A DNA stretch of 64,000 bases. It comes from Kaistia sp. 32K. Lineage in GTDB: Bacteria; Pseudomonadota; Alphaproteobacteria; Rhizobiales; Kaistiaceae. Below, piece after piece: positions 51,891-60,758 of the stretch; position 1 is the first letter of the stretch; each line of letters opens with the position of its first letter. The translations under genes and the position numbers were made by a program. The DNA lies in NCBI RefSeq assembly GCF_016629525.1, contig NZ_AP024269.1, positions 2,356,001-2,420,000 of the forward strand, read 5' to 3'. The notes beneath the pieces are model-generated. The model worked only from the letters and a program-made list of their open reading frames with translations, was not told the origin of the DNA and searched no databases.

Positions 51891-52445
51891 TCAGTTCTTT
51901 CCCTCGACGAGCTGCGATGCCTGCTCGGTCACGGTGGCGGCCAGGATGCCGATCGCCGCGAAGGGGCGCAGCGCCATGGCGCGCTCGACCTTCTCGGGCG
52001 TGTAGGCGCCGGTCTTGTCGAGGATGTTGATGGTGCCGATCACCTCGTCGTCGAACACGACGGGCACGTTGATGCAGGAGCCGCAGCCGAGCTGCTCGAT
52101 CAGCTCGTAGTCGTGGAAGACCGTGGCGATCTCCTCGATCGAGTTGGCGACATAGGGCTTCTTCTCGCCGATCACGAGGTCGTTCCACTTGCCTGCGGCC
52201 GACTGCTTGTAGCCGGAGGTCGGATACTCGACCGGATGGTTGGAATAGAGCCGGCGCGACATGCCGGAGGCGATGTCGGCGTTCATCACGGTGAAGATGA
52301 TCGCGCCGACTTCGCGCTGGTAGAGTTCCTCGACCTTGGCGAGCGTCGCGGTCGGCTGGTCGCCGGCGCCGAGCGCCGTGATGAGATCGTCCCACGCCGC
52401 GCGATCCGCCACGGGATCGGCCTGCCGCTCTGCAGTAGTGCTCAT
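51891..52445 (-). CDS. GAF domain protein with a CxxC motif
   Basis: 184 residues consisting almost entirely of one GAF domain (about 20-175): REVGAIIFTVMNADIASGMSRRLYSN, then KPYVANSIEEIA, then LGCGSCINVPVVFDDEVIGTINIL. The CGSC pair inside the GAF core is notable and could bind a metal or act as a redox pair. No output domain is attached. It lies 13 bases after the ATPase gene and 1 base before hyuA. A ligand-sensing or third-component role for the Hyu enzyme is possible but unproven. Confidence 0.85.
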   Translation of the reverse strand: MSTTAERQADPVADRAAWDDLITALGAGDQPTATLAKVEELYQREVGAIIFTVMNADIASGMSRRLYSNHPVEYPTSGYKQSAAGKWNDLVIGEKKPYVANSIEEIATVFHDYELIEQLGCGSCINVPVVFDDEVIGTINILDKTGAYTPEKVERAMALRPFAAIGILAATVTEQASQLVEGKN

Positions 52446-52458
52446 TCTCAGATCCTTC

Positions 52459-53295
52459 CTATTCGGCCCCGGCGGGAACTTCCGTTCCGACCCGGATGGC
52501 GGCGCGCAGCGCTGCCTCGGCCTCCGTAACGACGGGAATGGCTCCGATCAGCTCGCGCGTATACGCGCTCTTCGGATCGGAGAAGATGGCCTCGACCGGG
52601 CCCGTCTCGACGAGGCGTCCCTTCTGGAACACGCTCACCCGGTCGGCGATCGCCCGCACGACCGCGAGGTCATGCGTGATGAAGAGGTAGGTCAGCCCGC
52701 GCTCCTGGCGCAGGCGCTGCAGCAGCTGGAGCACGCGTGCCTGCACCAGCACGTCGAGCGCCGAGGTCGGCTCGTCGAGCACCAGCAATTCCGGTTCGCA
52801 GGCGAGCGCGCGGGCAATCGCGATGCGCTGGCGCTGGCCGCCGGAAAGGCCGCGCGGCGAGCGGCGGGCGTGCGACGCTTCGAGCCCCACCTCCTCCAGC
52901 AGCGACGCGACGCGGCCGTTGCGATCGGCGCTGCGGCCGAGGTCGTGCACGTCGAGCGGCAGGCGGATCGAGGCCCCGACGCTGCGGCGCGGATTCAACG
53001 CCGAGAGCGGGTTCTGCTGCACGAGCTGGATCGCCCGCTTCTGCTCGCGCGTCCGGCTGCGTTCGAGGGGCTTGCCGTTGAAGCGGATCGCGCCCGACGT
53101 CGCGCCGAGCAGGCCCAGCACCAGATTGGCGAGCGTCGTCTTGCCGGAGCCGCTCTCGCCGACGATGGCGTGGCATTCGCCGCGCTCGAAGGCGATCGAG
53201 ACGTCCGAGAGCGCCGCGACGCTGTGGCCGTCGGCGGAAAACGTCTTGCCGATATGATCGAGTTCGAGGATCGGCTCGCGCAGGTCGCGGGTCAT
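52459..53295 (-). CDS. Dipeptide/oligopeptide-type ABC transporter ATP-binding protein (DppF/OppF-like)
   Basis: 278 residues. Walker A VGESGSGKTTLA near residues 46-57, signature LSGGQRQRIAIARAL near 150 and Walker B ELLVLDEPTSALD near 170. The OppF/DppF hallmark RSRTREQKRAIQLVQQNPLSALNPRRSV is present. ATGA overlap with the partner ATPase gene upstream. Energises uptake of the operon's substrate. Confidence 0.93.
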   Translation of the reverse strand: MTRDLREPILELDHIGKTFSADGHSVAALSDVSIAFERGECHAIVGESGSGKTTLANLVLGLLGATSGAIRFNGKPLERSRTREQKRAIQLVQQNPLSALNPRRSVGASIRLPLDVHDLGRSADRNGRVASLLEEVGLEASHARRSPRGLSGGQRQRIAIARALACEPELLVLDEPTSALDVLVQARVLQLLQRLRQERGLTYLFITHDLAVVRAIADRVSVFQKGRLVETGPVEAIFSDPKSAYTRELIGAIPVVTEAEAALRAAIRVGTEVPAGAE

Positions 53296-54197
53296 GCGAA
53301 GGCCTCCGTCGGCTCGCCGCAGCCCGCATGCACGAAGAGCGGCTTCTCGAAATCGGGGCTGCGTTCCGGCAGGTCCGGCAGGCCGCCGCCCGAGATCTTC
53401 GGGATCGCCGAGAGCAGCGCCCGCGTATAGGGATGGCGCGGATCGTTGAAGAGCTGCGCCGTCGTGCCGTGCTCGACGATGCGGCCGCGATAGATGACGT
53501 AGACGCGGTCGGCGAATTCGCGCACCACACCGAGATTGTGCGAGATCAACAGCACCGAGGTGCCGGTCCGCTCGGTCATCTCATGCATCAGCTTCAGCGT
53601 CTGCGCCTGCACCGTCACGTCGAGCGCCGTGCCCGGCTCGTCGGCGATCAGGAGCTGCGGCCGGTTCGCCAGCGCCATGGCGATCATGACGCGCTGGTTC
53701 ATGCCGCCGGAAAGCTGGAACGCGTAGGAATCGAGCGCCCGCTTCGGATCCGGGATCGAGACCTCGGCGAGCGCCGCCTCGGCGCGACGGTCGGCCTCGG
53801 CCTTGGCGATCGAGCGATCGCCAGAGCGCAGCACGTCGCGGAACTGGCCGCGGATCTTGAAGGTCGGGTTCAGCGCCGAGGTCGGATCCTGGAAGATCAT
53901 GGCGACGCGATTTCCGCGCCGCTTGGCGATCTCCTTGCCACCCTTCGCCGCGTCGATGCCGTCGAACCAGATATGCCCCGCGACATGCGTGCGCTTCTGG
54001 TCCTGCAGCAGCCCCATGGCGAGGCGCGCCGTCACCGACTTGCCGGAGCCGGACTCGCCGACAAGCGCGACCTTCTCGCCGGCGCGGATATGCAGCGAGA
54101 TGCCGTGCAGAACCTCGGTGACATTGCGGCGGTCGCCGAAGGCGAGGCGCAGGTCGCGGATCGTCAAGACGGACTTCTGGGTGTTGGTCGCTTGCAT
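53292..54197 (-). CDS. Dipeptide/oligopeptide-type ABC transporter ATP-binding protein (DppD/OppD-like)
   Basis: 301 residues. Walker A VGESGSGKSVTARLAMG near residues 44-60, RVAMIFQDPTSALNPTF near 98, signature LSGGMNQRVMIAMAL near 163 and Walker B LLIADEPGTALDVTVQ near 185. The C-terminal OppD-type extension with HPYTRALLSAIPK is present; the FeS-type cysteines of DppD are not obvious. Overlaps the DppF-like gene. Confidence 0.93.
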   Translation of the reverse strand: MQATNTQKSVLTIRDLRLAFGDRRNVTEVLHGISLHIRAGEKVALVGESGSGKSVTARLAMGLLQDQKRTHVAGHIWFDGIDAAKGGKEIAKRRGNRVAMIFQDPTSALNPTFKIRGQFRDVLRSGDRSIAKAEADRRAEAALAEVSIPDPKRALDSYAFQLSGGMNQRVMIAMALANRPQLLIADEPGTALDVTVQAQTLKLMHEMTERTGTSVLLISHNLGVVREFADRVYVIYRGRIVEHGTTAQLFNDPRHPYTRALLSAIPKISGGGLPDLPERSPDFEKPLFVHAGCGEPTEAFA

Positions 54198-54198
54198 C

Positions 54199-55077
54199 TC
54201 AGCCCTCCGCCTCGAAGGCTTCGCGCAGGCCGTCGCCGACCAGGTTGAAGCCGAGCACGACGAGCAGGATGGCGATCGCCGGGAACACCGTCAGCCACCA
54301 GGCATCCGGCATGTACTTGGCGCCATCTGCGACCATCGAGCCGAGATCTGGCGTCGGCGGCTGCACGCCGAGGCCGAGGAAGGAGAGCGACGACGCCATC
54401 AGGATGACGAAGCCGACGTCGAGCGTCATCTTGGTCAGAATGGACGGCCAGCAATTCGGCAGGATCTCGCGGAACAGGATATGCGCGGTCGAGGCGCCGA
54501 CCGTCTCGGCGGCCAGCACATAGCCCTCCTGCGCCTCGGCGCGGGTGACGTTGTAGATGAGCCGCGCATACCAGGGCCACCACATGGCGGTGATCGCCAG
54601 CATGCCGTTCAAGAGCGTCGGCTCCAGGAAGCCCATGATCGCCATGGCGAGCACCAGCGGCGGCACGGCGAGGAACACGTCGGTGATCCGCATCAGGATG
54701 TAGTCGGTCCAGCCGCCCTTGTAGCCGGCGACGAGCCCGACGATGACGCCGATCGGCGTCGCGATGGCCAGCACCACGATCGCCATGATCAGCGACAGGC
54801 GGTAGCCGTAGATGATGCGGGTGAAGAGGTCGCGGCCGATCATGTCGGTGCCGAACCAGAAGGCGCCACTCGGCGCCGCCGTCATCGCCGTGAAATCGCC
54901 GGTCGGCCCGACATGGTCCGGATAGGGCGTGACGAAGGGCGCGAAGATCGCGAGCAGCACGATCGCCACGACGAGGACGAGGCCGACCAGCGAGAGCGGG
55001 TCCGAGCTGAACGCCGCCCAGGCCCTGGAGCGGCCGCGCGTGCGAGCGGCCATGACGGGGCTATCGGGTTCCGACAT
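54199..55077 (-). CDS. ABC transporter permease, DppC-like
   Basis: 292 residues, one N-terminal span (about 35-55) plus five spans in the permease domain. GTDMIGRDLFTRIIYGYRLSLIM near residues 97-119 is the DppC/OppC block; the EAA loop is VTRAEAQEGYVLAAETVGASTAHILFREILPN near 178-209. Lies 1 base from each neighbour, so tightly spaced in the operon. Confidence 0.93.
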   Translation of the reverse strand: MSEPDSPVMAARTRGRSRAWAAFSSDPLSLVGLVLVVAIVLLAIFAPFVTPYPDHVGPTGDFTAMTAAPSGAFWFGTDMIGRDLFTRIIYGYRLSLIMAIVVLAIATPIGVIVGLVAGYKGGWTDYILMRITDVFLAVPPLVLAMAIMGFLEPTLLNGMLAITAMWWPWYARLIYNVTRAEAQEGYVLAAETVGASTAHILFREILPNCWPSILTKMTLDVGFVILMASSLSFLGLGVQPPTPDLGSMVADGAKYMPDAWWLTVFPAIAILLVVLGFNLVGDGLREAFEAEG

Positions 55078-55078
55078 G

Positions 55079-56107
55079 TCAGGCCCTCCCCGCCGCGAGA
55101 CGGATGCGCGGATTGATGATGTTGACCAGGATGTCGACGATGATGTTGACGATCAGGAAGGCGGCCGCGATCACCAGCACGGTGCCGACGATGGCATCGA
55201 GATCCTTGCGCAGGATCACCTCGACGCCGTAGCGCGACAGGCCGGGCCAGCCGAATACCTTCTCGACCAGAAAGGCGTTGCCGAGCATGGCCGCGAATTC
55301 GAGGCCAAGGATAGTGAGCGTCGGGATCAGCGCCGGCCGGAAAGCATAGCGCGTGGCGATCCGCCGGCCGGGAAAGCCATAGGCGCGCGCCATCTCGACA
55401 TAGGGCCGCTCATAGACCTCGTTCATGTTCGAGCGCGTCAGCCGCGCCGTCTGGCCGAGGCCGGACATGGCCAGCGCCAGCGCCGGCAGGATCAGGTGAT
55501 GCAGCGCGTCGAGGAAGCCGGCGCCGTTGCCCGCGATCGCCATGTCGACGAGGATGAAGCCCGTGACGGCGGGCGCGGCGGCGACCGACTGGCTGAGCTG
55601 CCCCTCGATCGGGAACCAGCCCCAGAAATAGCCGAGCACCAGCTGCAGGATGACGCCCCAGACGAAGGCCGGCGTGCAGACGCCGAGCAGCGAGATCAGC
55701 CGGCCGACATGGTCGGGGAAGCGCCCCCGGTAATGCGCCGAGAGAATGCCGATCGGCAGACCGATCAGCACCATCAGGATGCCGGAGACGAAGACCAGCT
55801 CCAGCGTCGCCGGCAGGAACTGCGCGATGTCGGTCGTCACCGGACGGTTGGTATAGAGCGACGTGCCGAGATCGCCCTTGGCGACCGACTTGACGAACTC
55901 CCAGTACTGCACCGGCAGCGGCGCATCGAGATGACGCTCCAGCCGGAGTGCGGCGACCTGCTCGGCCGTAGCGTTCGGACCGAGCGCGATGCGGGCCGGA
56001 TCACCCGGCATCACCCGCGCGATGGCGAAGATCAGCATCGAGATGCCGATCATCACGATCAGGGCGGCGCCAAGCCGATGCAGGAGGGATCTGAGGATGT
56101 TCGACAT
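55079..56107 (-). CDS. ABC transporter permease, DppB-like
   Basis: 342 residues, six spans. The N-terminal hallmark IFAIARVMPGDPARIALGPNATAEQVAALR and the EAA loop YVEMARAYGFPGRRIATRYAFRPALIP near 238-264 identify it. ATG at 56107 is used; the frame is open to 56242 in repeat DNA, so the longer version is unlikely. It is separated from the binding protein gene by 361 bases of REP-like repeats. Confidence 0.92.
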   Translation of the reverse strand: MSNILRSLLHRLGAALIVMIGISMLIFAIARVMPGDPARIALGPNATAEQVAALRLERHLDAPLPVQYWEFVKSVAKGDLGTSLYTNRPVTTDIAQFLPATLELVFVSGILMVLIGLPIGILSAHYRGRFPDHVGRLISLLGVCTPAFVWGVILQLVLGYFWGWFPIEGQLSQSVAAAPAVTGFILVDMAIAGNGAGFLDALHHLILPALALAMSGLGQTARLTRSNMNEVYERPYVEMARAYGFPGRRIATRYAFRPALIPTLTILGLEFAAMLGNAFLVEKVFGWPGLSRYGVEVILRKDLDAIVGTVLVIAAAFLIVNIIVDILVNIINPRIRLAAGRA

Positions 56108-56134
56108 TGCTACCCGTTCGCTGGGGCCCTGCTC

Positions 56135-56368
56135 TTCACCTCTCCCTGAGGGAGAGCTTTGTGCGATGCCGGCTTCGTCATGTTGAGAAACCGAACAGCC
56201 GTCTCGACGCCTCGGCCAACCGGCTGAGGCTCCTTCCTTCACCTCGCCCTGAGGGAGAGGTCGACGGCCGAAGGCCGGCGGGTGAGGGTTTACGGCCTCA
56301 CCGGATAGTTCCCTAAACCCTCACCCGGAGCTTCGCTCCGACCTCTCCCTCAGGGAGAGGTGAAGGGT
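56135..56368. repeat. REP-like repeats inside the hyu/dpp operon
   Basis: Three units: TTCACCTCTCCCTGAGGGAGAG (described here as two arms, 56135-56157), a unit with GGTCGACGGCCG at 56238-56289, and its inverse 56316-56366 ending CTCCCTCAGGGAGAGGTG. They fill most of the 361-base gap (56108-56468) between the binding protein and permease genes. No gene is supported in the gap. Confidence 0.8.
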
Positions 56369-56468
56369 CGCGCCCCGCCCGGAGAAAACGTGTTCTGTCC
56401 CGGACGGAGAGGGAGACGTGGGCGCGATCGATAGACGCGCCCACGACGAGATTGGATCGAGAGCCGCC

Positions 56469-58067
56469 CTACTCCGCCATTTCCATATCGCGGAAGGTGA
56501 AGCCGTAGGCGGAGAGCGCGAAGCGGTGCGCGTCGTCCGAGAGCGCCGGCACCGTGACCGCCTTGCGCGCCGGGAACACCGCGACCTGGTCATAGGCGTA
56601 GATCGTCGGGGCGAGATCGCGCAGGCGCTGGCTCAGATCCTCGTAGATCTTCTGGCGCTTCTCGTGATCCGTCTCGGCGCGGCCGGCCTCGAGCAGCTTG
56701 TCGACCTCGGCGTCCTCCAGATATTCCGGCGACTGCCAGGTGCCCTTCGCCGACGAATGGTAGGTGTTGAAGAGCAGCGAATCCGGATCCGGCGTCGTCG
56801 CGCTGTTGGAGATCTGCGAGATGTTCGGCGTTGTCTCCGGCTTCGTCACCATCTCGGTGAACAGCGCCCACGGCACGCGCTTCACGACCGGCTTGAAGCC
56901 GAGCTGCGAGAAGTTCGCCTGCATCAGAAGCGCGAAGCGCTCCTCGAGCGGCACTTCGGCGATCCAGGAGATCTCGAGCGGCGTATCACCCGGCTTGTAC
57001 TTGCACTGCGCCAGCTCGGCCTTGGCCTTCTCCATGTCCTGCGCATAGTTCGGCACCGTGGTCGAGGAGCCGAGCATGCCGTGCGGGATCGGACCGTTGG
57101 CCGGATTGCCGAGCGAGACCTTGTCGGTCACGGCGATCATCTTGTGCGCGGTCGCGTAGTCGAACGCATAGGTCAGCGCGCGGCGGCAATGGACGTCGTC
57201 GAGCGGCGCCTTCGCCGTGTTGAGCTTGACGTAGAAGACGTTGGTGCCGGTCTCGGTCAGGAGCTGCATCTTGTCGTCGGCGGCGAGCGCCTTGGCGACC
57301 TCGGGCGGCAGCCACTGCGAGGCGATGTCATGCTCGCCCTTGGAGAGCAGGGCGCGGACGGTCGACGCTTCGAGGCCGTAGCGGAAGCGGACCTTGTCAG
57401 GCGACTTCGGCGTCGCGCCGAGGAAATAGCCAGGGAACTTGGCCATCACCGTTTCCGACTGCGGGTTCTGGCTCACGACGACATAGGCGCCCGAGCCCGC
57501 GTCGTTGGCCGACAGCCAGGCTTCCGAATAGTCACCGAACGCGCCGTACTTGCCGTCGGCCTGATGCGAGCGGGCGAGCTTGGAATCGACCACCGGCAGG
57601 CGGACGAGCGACGCCAGGAACGGCGAGAACGGCCCCTTCAGCGTGAACTTGACGGTCTTCGGATCGGTAGCCTCTACCTTGTCGACGCTCTCGGCGAAGA
57701 GGTGCGAGAAGCCCTGCCCCAGCGCGATCATACGGTCGTAGGAATAGACGACGTCCTCGGCGGTCAGCGGGTTGCCGGAATGGAACTTGACGTCGTCGCG
57801 CAGCGTGAAGGTGTAGACATTGCCGTCGACCGTCCAGCTCGCGGCCAGCAGCGGCTCCATGCCGGGCTTGCCGGCGGAGGGCGTGACCAGCGTATCATAG
57901 ACGTTGAACATCAGGATCGAGTCGGCGTAGTCGGAAGCCTTGGCCGGATCGAGCTCGCCGATCGGCACCTCGTCCAGGCGCAGCACCGTCTCGGCAAATG
58001 CCGGGGCCGCCGCCAGAATGGTCGTGGAAAGCGCCGCCATCAGCAGCGTCGCGCGGAAGCTGTTCAT
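56469..58067 (-). CDS. Family 5 ABC solute-binding protein
   Basis: 532 residues, periplasmic SBP_bac_5 protein. The signal peptide ends near LAAAPAFAET. Core features: DDVKFHSGNPLTAEDVVYSYDRM near 91-113 and VHCRRALTYAFDYATAHKMIAV near 294-315. The start overlaps the stop of the XRE-cupin regulator (58064-58067, ATGA), so it is under the same control. It is the receptor for the Dpp-like importer downstream; the ligand is probably a small peptide-like or cyclic amide compound, inferred from the hyuAB neighbours. Confidence 0.93.
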   Translation of the reverse strand: MNSFRATLLMAALSTTILAAAPAFAETVLRLDEVPIGELDPAKASDYADSILMFNVYDTLVTPSAGKPGMEPLLAASWTVDGNVYTFTLRDDVKFHSGNPLTAEDVVYSYDRMIALGQGFSHLFAESVDKVEATDPKTVKFTLKGPFSPFLASLVRLPVVDSKLARSHQADGKYGAFGDYSEAWLSANDAGSGAYVVVSQNPQSETVMAKFPGYFLGATPKSPDKVRFRYGLEASTVRALLSKGEHDIASQWLPPEVAKALAADDKMQLLTETGTNVFYVKLNTAKAPLDDVHCRRALTYAFDYATAHKMIAVTDKVSLGNPANGPIPHGMLGSSTTVPNYAQDMEKAKAELAQCKYKPGDTPLEISWIAEVPLEERFALLMQANFSQLGFKPVVKRVPWALFTEMVTKPETTPNISQISNSATTPDPDSLLFNTYHSSAKGTWQSPEYLEDAEVDKLLEAGRAETDHEKRQKIYEDLSQRLRDLAPTIYAYDQVAVFPARKAVTVPALSDDAHRFALSAYGFTFRDMEMAE

Positions 58068-58726
58068 CGAATTACCTCTTTTTCACCCTCTGCCATGGCG
58101 CTCACGGCCTTGGTATTGCGTCCCTTGCGGGCTTCTTTTCCGACCGGGGATAAACCGCCGTGACGCGCCGGATCCCCGAAAAGCTGTTGCGTGCCGACGG
58201 AAAGCACCTCGGCGATCTGGTCGGTCGGGTTCTGCACCCGATGCGGCCGCTGGGCCGAGAAGTGCAGCGTGTCGCCGGCCTTCAAGTCGAAATTCGTGTC
58301 GTCTATGACGTAGCGGATGGTGCCGCTCAGCACATAGACGATCTCCTCCCCCTCATGCGCCGTCGTCTCCGACAGATAGCGTGGCGGCACGTTCATCTTG
58401 ACCGCGTTCAGCATCTGCCCCGGAAACGTCGTCGACAAACGTTCGTAGGAGATCCACGCCGGGTTGATGGCGTAGGAATCCCTGCCCTCCCGCCGCGACA
58501 CCGCGTTCGGGATCTCCGGCTGGTGCAGGAATGCGCTGACCGGAAGATCCAGCACCTTGGCGATCGTCACCAGGGACGACAGCGACGGGGTGGTGATGTC
58601 CCGCTCGACCTGGCTCAGAAAGCCGATCGACAATCCCGTCGCCTCCGCGACCCGCTGCAGCGTCAATCGCCGCTGCTTGCGCGCTTCCCGGATCTTCACC
58701 CCAACCTTCAAGGGATCGCTGGTCAT
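58064..58726 (-). CDS. XRE-family transcriptional regulator with C-terminal cupin
   Basis: 220 residues. The helix-turn-helix covers about residues 8-62 (KIREARKQRRLTLQRVAEATGLSIGFLSQVERD) and the cupin about 110-180 (HEGEEIVYVLSGTIRYVIDD; LKAGDTLHFSAQRPHRVQN). Such regulators bind a small ligand in the cupin and often control the operon they head. The ATG at 58726 has GGGGAGAGG 6 bases before it; the frame is open to 58879. It is the first gene of the regulator-SBP-dpp-GAF-hyu operon. Confidence 0.93.
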   Translation of the reverse strand: MTSDPLKVGVKIREARKQRRLTLQRVAEATGLSIGFLSQVERDITTPSLSSLVTIAKVLDLPVSAFLHQPEIPNAVSRREGRDSYAINPAWISYERLSTTFPGQMLNAVKMNVPPRYLSETTAHEGEEIVYVLSGTIRYVIDDTNFDLKAGDTLHFSAQRPHRVQNPTDQIAEVLSVGTQQLFGDPARHGGLSPVGKEARKGRNTKAVSAMAEGEKEVIR

Positions 58727-58933
58727 GCCGCCTCTCCCCGCCGTTTTTGCCCGACGCTGCAATATTTCACCATAGCTAAAATTACAAGGCAAGGTCCTTT
58801 GCCACCGCAGCAAGGACCGCCCGGTTTGCCCCGCCAATGGACGCGGGACATTGTGCTGCATCAACGATGGGGCAGCCACTGCGAAGGCAAGCAGGTGAAG
58901 GGGGTAACGAGAGGCTGACGGGCCGCTAACGCG

Positions 58934-60748
58934 TTAACGCAGCGGCTGGGGCTGCGCGACGTCGAGGATGCGGAAGCTCGCCTGCTTGCGGCCCTGCCAA
59001 TGATCGATGCTCAACGTGCCGGCGACATGCAGCGGCCGGCCGCGCGAGGCGAGCAAGGTGCGGCCGAGGTCATTCTCGGCGGCGCGGAAGGCGATTGCCT
59101 TGAGATTCTGGTCGCCGCCGGAAAGCGTGACCCGGACATGGCCATTGCCGACCGTGTCCGCATAGTTGACGAAATGCGCCGGCAGCGCGAAGACCGGCTC
59201 GGCATGCCCGGCCCCGAAGGGCCCGGCCTGCTCGACCCGCTCGATGAAATCGGGCGTCGCGGCCCGCGCCGTCAGCGCGCCGTCGACGAGAAGCTGGTCC
59301 GCCTGCCGCGCCTGCCGCGACGCCTCGGCGGCGCGGGCTTCCAGGAAAGCGCGGAATTCCGCGAATTTCGCCGGCTCGATCGTCAGGCCGGCCGCCATGG
59401 CGTGGCCACCGCCCTTGACCAGCAACCCGGCCTCGACGGCGCAGCGCACGAGCGCGCCAAGGTCGACGCCGGAGACGGAGCGGCCCGATCCGGTGCCGGT
59501 GCCGTTCGGCATCAGCGCGATGGCGAAGGCCGGCCGGCGGAAGCGCTCCTTGAGCCGCGCCGCGATCAAACCGACGATGCCCGGATGCCAGCGATCGCTC
59601 GCCGTGACGATGACGGCAGGCCCCTCGCCCGAGCCGATCTCGGCATCGGCTTCCGCGACCGCCTCCTCGAGCATCGAGGTTTCAATGGCTTGGCGCTGCT
59701 TGTTCAGATCGTCGAGCTCGACCGCAATCCGCTCGGCCTCGGCCGCGTCGTCCAGCGACAGCAGCCGCGCGCCCAGCGCCGCGTCGCCGATCCGGCCGCC
59801 GGCATTGATGCGGGGCCCGAGCAGGAAACCGAGATGATAGGGCGCGACGGGCACGTCGATGCGGGCCGCGAGCGACAGGGCGGCTAGCCCCGGATTGGCG
59901 CGCCGGCGCACCGCCAGCAGCCCCTTGGTCACGAAAGCCCGGTTCAGGCCGACCAGCGGAACGACGTCGCAGACGGTGCCGAGCGCGACGAGATCGAGCC
60001 ATTGCAGCAGGTCCGGCTCGGGCCGCGTCGGGCCGTACCAGCCGCGTTTCCTGAGTTCGCGATTGGTGGCGACGACGGCGAGGAAGGTGACGCCAACGGC
60101 CGCGAGATAGCCGAGGCCGGAGAGATCGTCCTGCCGGTTCGGATTGACCACGGCCAGCGCCGGCGGCAGTTCCGCGCCCATCTGGTGGTGATCGAGCACC
60201 ACGGCGAGCCGGCCGAGATCGCGGGCGACGCCCAGCGCCTCATGACTGGTCGAGCCGCAGTCGACGGTGACGATGAGGTTGGCGCCCTCTTCCACCAGCG
60301 TGCGGATGGCGTCCGGATTGGGGCCGTAGCCCTCAAAAATGCGGTCGGGGATGTAGATCCGGGTCTCGACGCCCTGGGAGCGCAGGAACCGGGCGAGCAG
60401 CGCCGAGGAGGTGGCGCCGTCGACGTCGTAGTCGCCGAAGATCGCGACATGCTCGCCGGCCTCGACGGCGTCGGCGATGCGCGCCGCTGCCGCGTCCATG
60501 TCGGTGAGCACGGAAGGATCCGGCATCAGCCGGCGCAGGCTCGGATCGAGGAAATGCGCCGCGTCGTCGATCGCGACGCCCCGCCCGGCAAGCACGCGGG
60601 CGACGAGCTCTGGGATCTCATGGCGCTGCGCCATGGCGGTCGCCGCCAGGCTCGCATTCGCATCGACCCGTTCGGTCCAGCGGCGCCCGGTCACGGACCC
60701 TTCCACGCCGAGAAAGGCGCGCCGTGCGTCGCTGGATGGCATGCTCAT
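58934..60748 (-). CDS. recJ: Single-stranded-DNA-specific exonuclease RecJ
   Basis: 604-residue 5'-3' exonuclease of the DHH family. Metal ligands: D106, D108 and D110 in FGDYDVDGATSSALL; D186, H187 and H188 in VVLDHHQMG; the DHHA1 block GGGHAMAAGLTI lies near residue 440. The C-terminal OB-like part ends in HWQGRKQASFRILDVAQPQ. It is 10 bases downstream of glpX and completes the hom-glpX-recJ block known from rhizobial genomes. Confidence 0.96.
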   Translation of the reverse strand: MSMPSSDARRAFLGVEGSVTGRRWTERVDANASLAATAMAQRHEIPELVARVLAGRGVAIDDAAHFLDPSLRRLMPDPSVLTDMDAAAARIADAVEAGEHVAIFGDYDVDGATSSALLARFLRSQGVETRIYIPDRIFEGYGPNPDAIRTLVEEGANLIVTVDCGSTSHEALGVARDLGRLAVVLDHHQMGAELPPALAVVNPNRQDDLSGLGYLAAVGVTFLAVVATNRELRKRGWYGPTRPEPDLLQWLDLVALGTVCDVVPLVGLNRAFVTKGLLAVRRRANPGLAALSLAARIDVPVAPYHLGFLLGPRINAGGRIGDAALGARLLSLDDAAEAERIAVELDDLNKQRQAIETSMLEEAVAEADAEIGSGEGPAVIVTASDRWHPGIVGLIAARLKERFRRPAFAIALMPNGTGTGSGRSVSGVDLGALVRCAVEAGLLVKGGGHAMAAGLTIEPAKFAEFRAFLEARAAEASRQARQADQLLVDGALTARAATPDFIERVEQAGPFGAGHAEPVFALPAHFVNYADTVGNGHVRVTLSGGDQNLKAIAFRAAENDLGRTLLASRGRPLHVAGTLSIDHWQGRKQASFRILDVAQPQPLR

Positions 60749-60758
60749 GGAGACGGGC

